Source: Oscillospiraceae bacterium
Lineage (GTDB): Bacteria > Bacillota > Clostridia > Oscillospirales > JAAYXM01
Assembly: GCA_015068085.1 (NCBI GenBank)
Contig: SVLF01000018.1
Coordinates: forward strand, 1 to 44,471
Direction: 5' to 3'
Length of the DNA: 44,471 nucleotides
Position 1 is the first letter of the stretch, and each line of letters starts with the position of its first letter. Below, in pieces: positions 9,388-18,200 of the stretch. The position numbers were made by a program, and so were the translations under genes. The notes beneath the pieces are model-generated. The model searched no databases. It saw only the letters and a list, made by a program, of their open reading frames with translations, and was not told the DNA's origin.

Positions 9388-9786
9388 TTATCTTTTTCTT
9401 TTGTTTGCCGCTTTTTTTCTTTTGGTTATCTTTTGTGCCCGCTCCGAAAGCCGCTCTGCGCACTCTTTCGCCTCGGGCAGCTTTTCCGCAAGCTTTTTTG
9501 CAATAGCTGCCGCAAATCCGACGTCGCACACTGCAACCGTTGCCGACGGACGTCTGCCGAGCGAGTTTCCAAGCTCTTCCTTCGTTTCCGGAACAGACAC
9601 AAACGCAACGCCTGAGCTTTCCGTTATGAATGAAAACGTTTCGCGCGTTCTGTCGGATGCATCGGATGCGCAAAGCACAAGGCGGACCTTTCCGGCAGAG
9701 ATTGCGGCGCGAACCGCTTCATCTCCCGCCTCGAGCATTCCCGCCCGTTTCGCAAGCCCCAAAAGGCTGAGATAATTACTTTCCAT
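9388..9786 (-). CDS. ylxQ: L7Ae-family RNA-binding protein YlxQ
   Basis: A 132-residue member of the L7Ae/L30e/Gadd45 fold that in Firmicutes sits between ylxR and infB. Conserved features are LLGLAKRAGMLEAGDEAVRAAI near the start and the RLVLCASDASDRT strand-loop. The tail is Lys/Arg-rich (KITKRKKAANKRKR). The open frame extends 54 codons upstream, but the second of two tandem ATGs (9786) has GGAGG at proper spacing and gives the family length. It overlaps ylxR by 11 bases. Function probably kink-turn RNA binding; the in vivo target is unknown. Confidence 0.88.
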   Translation of the reverse strand: MESNYLSLLGLAKRAGMLEAGDEAVRAAISAGKVRLVLCASDASDRTRETFSFITESSGVAFVSVPETKEELGNSLGRRPSATVAVCDVGFAAAIAKKLAEKLPEAKECAERLSERAQKITKRKKAANKRKR

Positions 9787-10057
9787 CATTTTCCTCCGCA
9801 AGCTTTTTTGCAAGCCCGTCATAAACCTCGGCGGAAACCGGGCAGGAAAACGCGCGCTCAAGCGCCTTTGCTTTTCTCGCTTTTTCAATGCAGGCAGCGC
9901 TCTTGCATACATATGCGCCTCTTCCGGGAAGCTTTCCGGCAAAATCAAGCGAAACCTCGCCCTCTTTAGGCTTTACTACGCGCACAAGCTCTGCTTTGGC
10001 TTTCATCTCGCGGCAGCCGACGCATTGGCGCATCGGCACTTTCTTTTGTTTTATCAT
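9776..10057 (-). CDS. ylxR: YlxR-family nucleic-acid-binding protein
   Basis: 93-residue YlxR (DUF448) protein. The signature MRQCVGCREMKAKAELVR is near the N-terminus and GRGAYVCKSAACIEKA lies mid-protein. It sits immediately after nusA, its invariant position in Firmicutes. Members are reported to bind RNA or nucleoid DNA. The exact role here is not shown by the sequence. It overlaps ylxQ. Confidence 0.93.
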   Translation of the reverse strand: MIKQKKVPMRQCVGCREMKAKAELVRVVKPKEGEVSLDFAGKLPGRGAYVCKSAACIEKARKAKALERAFSCPVSAEVYDGLAKKLAEENDGK

Positions 10058-10079
10058 ACCGCACTTACCGCCTTTTTAT

Positions 10080-11135
10080 TTATAAGACAGCGCTTTTCGG
10101 CTTGATATCAATCTTAAATCCGGTGAGCTTTGCCGCAAGACGTGCATTCTGACCGTCCTTGCCGATAGCAAGAGAGAGCTGCTCGTCATCTACAACAACG
10201 CGGCAGGAGCGTTCCTCTTCGTTTGTCTCTACCGATATTACATCAGCCGGAGCAAGAGCCGCGGCGACATATTCGCCCATATTCTCAGAGTATTTTACGA
10301 TATCAATTTTCTCACCGCGGATTTCCTCCACGATAGCCGCAACGCGGTTTCCGCGAGGACCGACGCATGCGCCGATAGGATCAACGTTCTCGTCATTTGA
10401 GCGAACGGAAATCTTTGCTCTCGAGCCGGCTTCGCGCGCGATACTTACAATCTCAACGATTCCGTCGTGGATTTCCGGAACCTCAATTTCAAACAAGCCG
10501 CGGACAAGACCGGGATGCGTTCTTGAAATAATAATCTGCGGACCGCGTTCGCTTCTCTTAACCTCAACAACATAAATCTTGATGCGGTCACCCTCGTGGA
10601 CAACCTCGCCCGGGATAAGCTCTTTTGCGGAGATATAAACCTCTGTTTTGTCATTCTCGCCGGTTATCTCGATTGAAGCTCCGCCGCTGCGCGGATCGGT
10701 GCGCACAACAAGTGCCGTAAGAATTTCATGTTCCTTTGATGTGAACTCACGGAACACAACGCCGCGCTCTGCTTCGCGGATCCCCTGAATGATAACCTGC
10801 TTTGCCGTCTGTGCCGCGATTCTTCCGAATGCGCGGGTCTCGATTTCAATGCTTACGACATCGCCGATGCCGGCTTTCTTTGAAACCTTTTTTGCTTCGT
10901 CAAGGCTTATTTCCTCACCGGGATTCTCCACTGCCTCAACAACAGTCTTCTTGACGTACATGCGGAAGGTTTTCTTCTCGCAATCCGGCTCGACAAAAAC
11001 ATTGTCGATAACGCCTGCATTGTCGCGCTTATACGCGGCAAGAAGCGCCTGGGCAACTCTTTCAAGCATATAATCCTGCGGAATGCCCTTTTCCTTTTCG
11101 AGCTGCTCTATCGCAGCAAAAAATTCTGTGTTCAT
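10080..11135 (-). CDS. nusA: Transcription termination/antitermination factor NusA
   Basis: RNA polymerase-associated elongation factor of 351 residues. The N-terminal RNAP-binding domain is 1 to about 125, an S1 domain follows (about 130-200), then two KH domains with the motifs DPIGACVGPRGNRV and LAIGKDGQNARLAAKLTG. It ends right after KH2, lacking the acidic C-terminal repeats of proteobacterial NusA, as is normal for Firmicutes. It lies 40 bp after rimP. Confidence 0.96.
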   Translation of the reverse strand: MNTEFFAAIEQLEKEKGIPQDYMLERVAQALLAAYKRDNAGVIDNVFVEPDCEKKTFRMYVKKTVVEAVENPGEEISLDEAKKVSKKAGIGDVVSIEIETRAFGRIAAQTAKQVIIQGIREAERGVVFREFTSKEHEILTALVVRTDPRSGGASIEITGENDKTEVYISAKELIPGEVVHEGDRIKIYVVEVKRSERGPQIIISRTHPGLVRGLFEIEVPEIHDGIVEIVSIAREAGSRAKISVRSNDENVDPIGACVGPRGNRVAAIVEEIRGEKIDIVKYSENMGEYVAAALAPADVISVETNEEERSCRVVVDDEQLSLAIGKDGQNARLAAKLTGFKIDIKPKSAVL

Positions 11136-11175
11136 TTTTTTAAACCGTCCCCTTTATCTTTATTTAATTTATTTT

Positions 11176-11640
11176 CTAAAATTCAACGCGAAGGCGAACC
11201 GACGCGATTTCTTTCTTTGTAAAGTCTATGCTCTCTCCATCAACATCAAGCGTGACGTCACCGTCATTGTAGCCGCAGAGTGTTCCGGCAAACTCTTTTT
11301 TTCCGTCTTTGGGAGAAAATGTTTTAAGCGTTACCGCGCTTCCCATATACGTTTCAAAATCGGACGGACGGTAAAGCCGTCTTTCAAGCCCTGCGCTTGA
11401 AACCTCAAAGATGTACGATTCTGCGATCGGGTCTTCTGCGTCAAGCACAGGGTCAAACGCGCGCGAGAAGCTTTCGCAATCGGAAATCCCGACGCCGTCC
11501 TCTTTGTCGATAAACACGCGAAGATATCTCTCTCCGCCTTCTTTTACGAACTCGACATCCCATACGCTGAGCCCGAGCTTTTCAGCAACGGGAGCCGCAA
11601 GCTCTGCAATGATTTCGGTTATCTTTTTCAAAAAAACCAC
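11176..11640 (-). CDS. rimP: Ribosome maturation factor RimP
   Basis: 154-residue 30S maturation factor, first gene of the nusA-infB operon. Family features visible: VWDVEFVKEGGERYLRVFIDKEDGVGISDCESFSRAFDP in the N-terminal domain, read here in sections, and the YIFEVSSAGLERRL segment. The C-terminal SH3-like domain ends with the frame. A leader hairpin and a strong promoter lie upstream. Confidence 0.94.
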   Translation of the reverse strand: MVFLKKITEIIAELAAPVAEKLGLSVWDVEFVKEGGERYLRVFIDKEDGVGISDCESFSRAFDPVLDAEDPIAESYIFEVSSAGLERRLYRPSDFETYMGSAVTLKTFSPKDGKKEFAGTLCGYNDGDVTLDVDGESIDFTKKEIASVRLRVEF

Positions 11641-11654
11641 CCCTTACAGTAGTG

Positions 11655-11683
11655 CGAGAGTGGACGACCGGCGCCCACTCTCG
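11655..11683 (-). promoter_or_regulatory. Hairpin in the rimP operon leader
   Basis: CGAGAGTGG (11655-11663) pairs perfectly with CCACTCTCG (11675-11683) across an 11-base loop, just 15 bases before the rimP start codon in the 5' leader. From memory, GAGTGGG/CCCACTC hairpins precede rimP in many Firmicutes, suggesting a conserved leader element, possibly autoregulatory. That link is recalled and was not checked. Confidence 0.65.
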
Positions 11684-11709
11684 AATCCTAACATACTTAC
11701 TATATGATG

Positions 11710-11738
11710 AGTATACCACATATATCCATAAAATGCAA
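11710..11738 (-). promoter_or_regulatory. Sigma-A promoter of the rimP-nusA-infB operon
   Basis: On the minus strand TTGCAT (11733-11738) and TATACT (11710-11715) are separated by exactly 17 bases. A start near 11703 would give a leader of about 60 nt containing the rimP hairpin. It lies in the 148-bp gap after the solute-binding protein gene, so the housekeeping operon does not depend on read-through. Confidence 0.8.
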
Positions 11739-11788
11739 GTTTTTTCTTAAAAAAAGTTTTGAAATATAAAAATTTTGAAAAAGCTTCG

Positions 11789-13330
11789 CTATTTCACACG
11801 TGCATATGCACTTTCATATGCCTTCAGAAGCTCCGAAAGTCCCATTTCATCAAGCGTGTTCTGGAACTCTGCAAACTTTGAAAGCGGCTCCTGACCTAAA
11901 ATAAACTTTGTAAGCATCTCGTTTGTGTATGTTCCCATCGCTGTGGTGATATCTTCTTTTGCTCTCTGCTCTTCTTCGTTAAAGGAAAGCGTGCCTGCCG
12001 GATTCGCATACGGCATTGTATGCTCAAGCACCATATCGCGGGTTTCCGCAATATCTGCTGAATCCATCTTCGCAATAGCCGCCGGGTCCATACGTGTAAA
12101 CACACCGCTGGTTGAAATTCCGTAAAGCGTGTTTGGCATTGCCCCGGTCTCATCGGAGATGAAAACCTTCTTTCCGTCTTTCACTTCATAGGTTTCGCCC
12201 TCTTTGCCCCATGAAACAAGCTCCATTGCCTCATCGGTATAGAACCAGTCCAGATACTTTGCTGCATTTGCCATACGTTTTGCATCACCGCTGTTGCACA
12301 TTACCATTCCCTGCGGGTCAACATTGTACTTATTTACCATCGCAACACCGGTTTCCGAGTTTGCAATCGGCGGCACCATGGCATGAAGATCAAAGCCCGG
12401 ATTTCCCATACGCGCAATTCCGTTGAAGAAGTCTATTCTCGTCTGATAATCAGGCAGGATAAAGCCGCGGTCGGTTGTGATAAGCTCCTGCCAAGAGGCT
12501 GTGTTTATCGTGATAAAGTCCTGCATGACAAGCTTTTCATCTACCATTTTCTTATAGAAAGTGAGAACATCGAGCATTATATCCTCGGTTGCACCATAGC
12601 TCCACTTTTCCGCGTTGTAATCATAATAAATTCCCGTTGTCCAGTATTCCTTCCATGACGGACCTGTCATATCTATCCCTTTAATACCCGAACGAACTGC
12701 AAACGGATATGACTCCGGATACAAGCCCTTAAGCGTTTTGCACACCTCATAAAGCTCGTCATAGGTAGTGGGGACCGCAAGGTTGTGCTTTTCAAAAATA
12801 TCCTTGCGATAGAGCCACGCACGAACGTTCTGTGACACCTCACGTCCTATAACCGGAGCGTAGTAAATCTTGCCGTCATACGACTTGCGGGTTGCAACAT
12901 TGTTCTTATATTCATCTTCCGTAAGTGACTCCATCCATGCGTTGAAGCTCGGCATATATTCTACCATATCATCAAATGCAACGAACGCACCCTGACCGAT
13001 ATAACTTTCATTAGGCTTAGAGGAATATACCATTACATCCGGAAGAGAATCCGGTGATGCAAGCATAAGCGAATACTTTGTTACTACATCAGAACTCGGA
13101 TATGCATTAACCTGAAGCGTTGCACCGCATTCCTCTTCAATATACTGCCAGACCTTCCAGTCCTCGCGATACGGCCAGCTTGCGTGAGAGATGGTCGCAA
13201 TCTGAATAACATCATCTTTCGTGAGCGGCTCATTGTCTGCCACAGTATTTGCCTTCGTGCCGCCCCCGCCGCAAGCAGCGAGGGAAAGCATCATTATACC
13301 TGCAAGAATTATTGCAATAAGCTTTTTCAT
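11789..13330 (-). CDS. Extracellular solute-binding lipoprotein (carbohydrate ABC type), orphan
   Basis: 513-residue family 1 solute-binding protein of the large LplA/YtcQ-like type used for oligosaccharide import. The signal peptide ends in the lipobox LSLAACGGGG, so mature protein is lipid-anchored at the Cys near residue 20. The mature part has the usual order of alternating lobes and aromatic residues near EYWTTGIYYDYN. No permease or ATPase gene is in the window, so its partners must be elsewhere. It follows the 592-aa secreted protein by only 24 bp and probably belongs to the same transcript as the SLH-anchored lyase. The ligand is presumably an oligosaccharide released by that enzyme (inference). 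Confidence 0.88.
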   Translation of the reverse strand: MKKLIAIILAGIMMLSLAACGGGGTKANTVADNEPLTKDDVIQIATISHASWPYREDWKVWQYIEEECGATLQVNAYPSSDVVTKYSLMLASPDSLPDVMVYSSKPNESYIGQGAFVAFDDMVEYMPSFNAWMESLTEDEYKNNVATRKSYDGKIYYAPVIGREVSQNVRAWLYRKDIFEKHNLAVPTTYDELYEVCKTLKGLYPESYPFAVRSGIKGIDMTGPSWKEYWTTGIYYDYNAEKWSYGATEDIMLDVLTFYKKMVDEKLVMQDFITINTASWQELITTDRGFILPDYQTRIDFFNGIARMGNPGFDLHAMVPPIANSETGVAMVNKYNVDPQGMVMCNSGDAKRMANAAKYLDWFYTDEAMELVSWGKEGETYEVKDGKKVFISDETGAMPNTLYGISTSGVFTRMDPAAIAKMDSADIAETRDMVLEHTMPYANPAGTLSFNEEEQRAKEDITTAMGTYTNEMLTKFILGQEPLSKFAEFQNTLDEMGLSELLKAYESAYARVK

Positions 13331-13354
13331 TGTGAAAATGTCTCCTTGTGTTTT

Positions 13355-15133
13355 TTAGTCTGCGTAGATTACGCGGTAGGTGCTGCCGTCCTGATATACA
13401 AGATATCCTCGTGCGACAGCATACTCTGATGTTGCGCTGAACTGTCCGTGACCTTTTTCATTGATATTTCGCTGTGAGCTCATTTTTTCCTTACAGCTCT
13501 CAACAGTCGGGATTTCACCGGTATCTCCGAAGAGAATACCAACCTCAAGAAGCTTTGCGTCTCCTGCGTCATACTCTACCATATAAGTATTATCTTTCAC
13601 ATTTTTATCAAGCATCAGCTTTGCGCCGTTGTGCCCTTCACTCGAAGTTGTAATGGTTGTGTCGTCCCAGATAAAGAACTTATATCCTGTTCCGTAGTCT
13701 ACGAGCTCTCCGTCACGGTACCAGTAAACAGCGCCATTATCAGACGTGCAGGTTACTTCTGTGTCGTACTTGCCATCAGCCTTAAAGATGCTGAAACCTT
13801 CGTTTCCGACTGTTACAGTGTATTCGGTGTTGTTCTTCGTAAAATCTGCTATCCAGCTTGTAATTGCGTTCTCTGTTTTTGCCTCTGTCCAAGACTTTGC
13901 AAATGTGTAGCCTACAATCGGAGAGATGTTTGTTTCTGCTGCTGTCTTATCGTTTCCGAGGAACTGGCCGTTCCAATGGTAATACTCATTCGCTTCTCCC
14001 TCGACCTTTTCTGTGTAAATAGCAGTGAGGTACGTGTTCGTCATTGCTGTGAACTTATACGTTTCGTCGGTTGAAACAAGGTGTCCGGTCTCTGCACTTC
14101 CGCGCACCCAGCCGCGGAAAACCATATTCTCGCTTGAACGGTCTGTGGCGGTGACGGTCACTTCATCACCGAGTGCTGCGGCTTTTACAGTCGCTTTTCC
14201 GTCTCCGTTATCATCAACACCTATTGAAACAAAATCTGTTTCTGCATCCTCTACCGTGATATCAACGCTATAGGTCTTTGCCGTTGTGATTGAAGCATCG
14301 GTTGCAGTCATTGTTACGGTTGCAGTTCCTGCCTTTTGTGCGGTGATTGTGCCGTCTGGATCAACGGTTACTGCATCGCCGGTTACACTGTAGGTAACTG
14401 CGGTTTCCGAAGCATCAGAGCTTTTGTAGCCTTTAAGGGATGCTGTGTCGCCTACTTCGAGAGTGGTGTTGCCGTTGTAGTATGGCATAAGCGCGGCACC
14501 GTTACCGTTGCCGGAGATGAGGTAGAAGTTTCCGAAAGTAGAGGATGAATTGACTTCGGTACCACGAAACTCTATAACGAAATCTTTATTTGCATCTATA
14601 TAAACCGATGCAGACTCAGCCCCTTTCATTACATCATAGTCGGCTGTTTCTGATGAATTTCCGGTCAAAACCCCAAGCTCAACCCACTCTGCGTCTCCCG
14701 CTTTGTAGTTAATAAGGGTTTCTCCAGCGTACTCTTTATATACATTTGCCTTCATTGTGTATGTTCCCGAAACCGGAACATTTAAATTGAATCGTATGTA
14801 AGAGCCGGTCCTGCCGCCGCTACTTCTTTTTGGTATGCGAATCCACTCATTCTTAATATAGGTCAACCAGTTGGCACCCGAACCTGTATTACCATTTTGT
14901 TTAATCGCATTGTTATACGTATAAAAACCATTTGTGTTCACTTCCGAAAAAACATCTTTGAATGGCTTGACCGTCTCACCGGCAGCAGAATTCTTTGTCA
15001 TCGGAGTTTTTAAATCATACTTGATCGTGAAATTTTCCGGTGGTTCATTTGTTTCCGTTCCCGTTGCAAATGTTGCGGGGATAAGTGATAGTACCATTGC
15101 TGTTGCGAGGATAAGTGATAGTAACTTTTTCAT
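13355..15133 (-). CDS. Secreted Ig-like (Big_2) protein sharing a module with the giant lyase
   Basis: 592-residue secreted protein with a signal peptide (about 1-23, ending FATG). Residues about 30-215 form a beta-rich module opening with EPPENFTIKYDL and containing YIRFNLNVPVSGTYTMK and FYLISGNGNGAAL; the same module occurs repeatedly in the adjacent 2465-aa protein. About 218-295 is a Big_2 Ig-like domain (AVTVDPDGTITAQKAGTATVT). About 300-375 resembles an InlB/Flg_new-type repeat (FRGWVRGSAETG ... YLTAIYTEK). The C-terminal about 210 residues are not recognised; no SLH, LPXTG or transmembrane anchor is present. I infer a carbohydrate-binding or scaffold role, with no catalytic motif seen. 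Operonic between the lyase and the binding protein. Confidence 0.8.
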   Translation of the reverse strand: MKKLLSLILATAMVLSLIPATFATGTETNEPPENFTIKYDLKTPMTKNSAAGETVKPFKDVFSEVNTNGFYTYNNAIKQNGNTGSGANWLTYIKNEWIRIPKRSSGGRTGSYIRFNLNVPVSGTYTMKANVYKEYAGETLINYKAGDAEWVELGVLTGNSSETADYDVMKGAESASVYIDANKDFVIEFRGTEVNSSSTFGNFYLISGNGNGAALMPYYNGNTTLEVGDTASLKGYKSSDASETAVTYSVTGDAVTVDPDGTITAQKAGTATVTMTATDASITTAKTYSVDITVEDAETDFVSIGVDDNGDGKATVKAAALGDEVTVTATDRSSENMVFRGWVRGSAETGHLVSTDETYKFTAMTNTYLTAIYTEKVEGEANEYYHWNGQFLGNDKTAAETNISPIVGYTFAKSWTEAKTENAITSWIADFTKNNTEYTVTVGNEGFSIFKADGKYDTEVTCTSDNGAVYWYRDGELVDYGTGYKFFIWDDTTITTSSEGHNGAKLMLDKNVKDNTYMVEYDAGDAKLLEVGILFGDTGEIPTVESCKEKMSSQRNINEKGHGQFSATSEYAVARGYLVYQDGSTYRVIYAD

Positions 15134-15166
15134 TTTGAATCTCCTCCTGATTTTTTTATTTTTATA

Positions 15167-15186
15167 TTAACACATACGTGTGTTAA
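15167..15186. repeat. Inverted repeat between lyase and 592-aa gene
   Basis: TTAACACA (15167-15174) and TGTGTTAA (15179-15186) flank a TACG loop, a perfect 8-bp dyad in the 89-bp gap between the 2465-aa gene and the 592-aa gene. Neither strand has a U-run directly after it, so it is more like an operator or a weak processing hairpin than a terminator. Confidence 0.5.
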
Positions 15187-15222
15187 ACGTATCTTCGCCC
15201 TGACCAGGCGTAGCTTTTGTCG

Positions 15223-18200
15223 CTAAATTTGCTTCTTCGTATACTCCAATATCCGTTTGATAAGCACCGCGACCTCTGCGCGTGTTGTATAATCCGTCGG
15301 TGCGATGCGTCCGCTCTTGCCGTTGACGAGTTCTGCACCGATGAGATTGGTCACGGCATCGCGTGCGTAATCCGCAACGGTGTCAAAGTCCGGATACTTC
15401 GATAACACCTCATCCACCGCCATCCGGCGGTCCCCCTTCTCCTCAAGGAGAAGGCTTTGCAATGCCCGATATACGATTACCATCATATCCTGACGGGTGA
15501 TGGTGCTTCGCGGAGCGTACTTGTTATCACCGATGCCGTTGACAATCCCTGTGTTACGTGCTATTGCAAGCTCGGTTGCGAAGTAATCGTTTGCACTTAC
15601 GTCTGCAAAGTTCTCCGTATTATCCGACGTGAGCTTGAATGCACGGACGAGAAGCAGTGCAAAATCGGCACGGGTGATGTTGTTTACCGGACTAAATGTG
15701 CTTGCAGACGTGCCCTTTATTATTCCGGTGTTTGCAAGAGCGTTGATAGAGTCCTCCGCCCAGGCGTGATTACCGAGGTCTGTGAATTGCGTTTTTTCCA
15801 CCTCATCCGCCTCGCCTTCGCTCGGCACCTTCTCCTCAAGGGGAAGGCTTTCATCGTCGGTTTTATCGGAGGTATCGGTTTCATCGGTCTTAGTTTCATC
15901 ATCCGGCGTATCAATCGGTGCGGCGCCGCCACCTCCTCCGCCGCCACCGGCGGTTCCGGAATTATCGGATGGGGTGTTGTTCTCCTCTTTATTCGACGAA
16001 GATGAGCCTGTGGTTTTACCGTAAACAGTTACATCAAAGTGAATCGTGCTTTGTCTGCCGTCGCTGTCCACTGCCGTGATTGCAACGTGGTTCTGCCCCA
16101 CCTGGCTGTCATCCGGTTTCCATGTGAAAACACCTGTTTCAGAGTTCAGGCTTGCTCCGCGCGGAAGCGTTGTCGCCTCGTATGTAACCGTTTTCCCCTC
16201 AAGCGGACTGCTTGCCGAAACCTTAACGCTTACCGTGCTTTCTGCACTTGTTGAGATGCTGTCTCTTATCGGTTCAAACTCCGGAGCGGAATCATCCGAA
16301 TACGACATCGGGATGGTAAACGCATTTCCGATTTCCATATTATAGATATATCCCTCGTCCGGATCATACGAATCAACATAACTGCGAATGTTCGTAACAT
16401 TGCCCGTATCAAGCCTTACAACCTTATCTGAAAGCTTTTCGGCGCCGAAAATTTCATATGCCGCATTCCGCTTGCCATCGTTGCTGATATATATCCATCT
16501 TCCGGTTATATCGGCAAGCACGGCATCGTCTATTTCGGCATTTCTGATTTCCACATCAATATAGTTTTCAAAATCGCCGAAGTTCATCTCACCGTCAAAG
16601 CCGGAAATAACGCCTGTATACGCCCCGGGCTTTGTACTATCTGCGCCGAGAACGCTTCCGTCTGTCTCATCGCCGATAACCGTGCCGTCATTTACATAGC
16701 GGTTTAACACTTCACCGTTCTTATTGACGGAATAGACGCCGACAAAGCCTTGGAAATCAAAGAGATTGTCAATGCGATATGTTTTTGAGTTATCCTCTGC
16801 ATAGACGATATAGTCAACCCTCTCGCCGCCGGTATGCGTTACCTTAACTGCGCGGACTGTTGTATCATCTGCGCTGACGCCGGCAACCTCGCACGGCTCT
16901 ATTCTTTCAAGATATCGCGTGTTGCGATACGGCTCAAGCACTGTTGTGAACAGGCTGTCGAGGTTCTCCCCCTTATGAGTTACAAGCAGATAATCGAATG
17001 TTTCAGGTAGCGCCGCAGCGGTCTCCTTTCGCGGAACAAGACCGCCGACTATTGCAACCTCATCCGGCGTGAAACCGTTAAGCTGAGTCAGGCGCAAGCG
17101 AATGCCCTTTCCGTTTTTGATTGTCTTGCGGTAATCCTCAACCTCAAACTCAACCGCAAACTCATTTGCCGGAGTTTCGTCCCGGCGAACCTTCCGCATC
17201 CATGTAAATCCGCGTGGGAAATATGTGTCATAATTCCAAAGGTCTTTTGTCCACGGGTCCTGCCCCGGACCTGTGAAGAGATACGGATTTCCTTTTGAAT
17301 CCACATAGCTTCCGCTTCTGTCCTTGTACGGAACATTAACACCCTTTACAAGGTTTCCCTCCGCATCATAGCCCGATGCATACGTGCCTATCCAGTTGCC
17401 GTTTTCGTCCTTCTGCTCGGTCATTTCAAGTCCCTGCACTGTTACTGCATTTTCCGCCTGGCTGTGAAAGCTGTAGATATGCTCAGTTCCTCCCGTTACG
17501 CGGAAAAAGTCCATCGTATAGGATATATCGTCATTGACCTTTACCATGACAAGCGTTCTGCGGTAATTCTCTGCATTCTCATATGATACCTTTGCATCAA
17601 CATCAAGCACCTTTACCTGCTCGGTATCGTCAAAGTGGAGCGGGAAACAATGTGTCGATAGGCTTTTCTCCGACATAACTCCGTCTATCGTTACGGTGTT
17701 GTGAGCTATGGTGGAGGTATGCCACTGTAACCGCATTGCATCCGTACCGGTTCTTTCAGGATATCCGTTATCCGGCGCGATATTAAGCCCGAAGGCTTCA
17801 AGACCGAGGTTTAAGTTATCGTGGTGGGCGTGCGAGCCCGCCGTACCGAAATACATCCACGCATCGCGGAGGTTGTTTACCTCTGTAGTGCCCGATGATG
17901 CGCTGTAGCTTCCGCCGTCGCGCAGGATGCCGAAGCCGTAGCCCGCCATAAGGTCACTTTTCTGATTGAAATTTTCCGTTGCAACCTGCCGCAAGGTCTC
18001 CTGAATGCTCTCGGGGTCACGCGTGAAGATATCATAGTGTAAATCGTCAAACTTTCCTTTCTTTTGCATATACAGATGCTGTGCAACGAGGTCTCCAAGC
18101 TCCGTTCCCTCGTATATCTTAAATGCCGCAAGGTATGCATCCGTATTGCCGCTGATTCCCAGGGATCCCGGTGAACCGCTGTCACCTATCTGTGCAAGCT

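Noticed and set aside
11739-11788. Terminator after the solute-binding protein gene
   Set aside because: T-rich with direct repeats of TTTTGAAA but no stable stem could be drawn.
15167-15186. Terminator between the lyase and the 592-aa gene
   Set aside because: The dyad has no following U-run on either strand; kept only as an inverted repeat.
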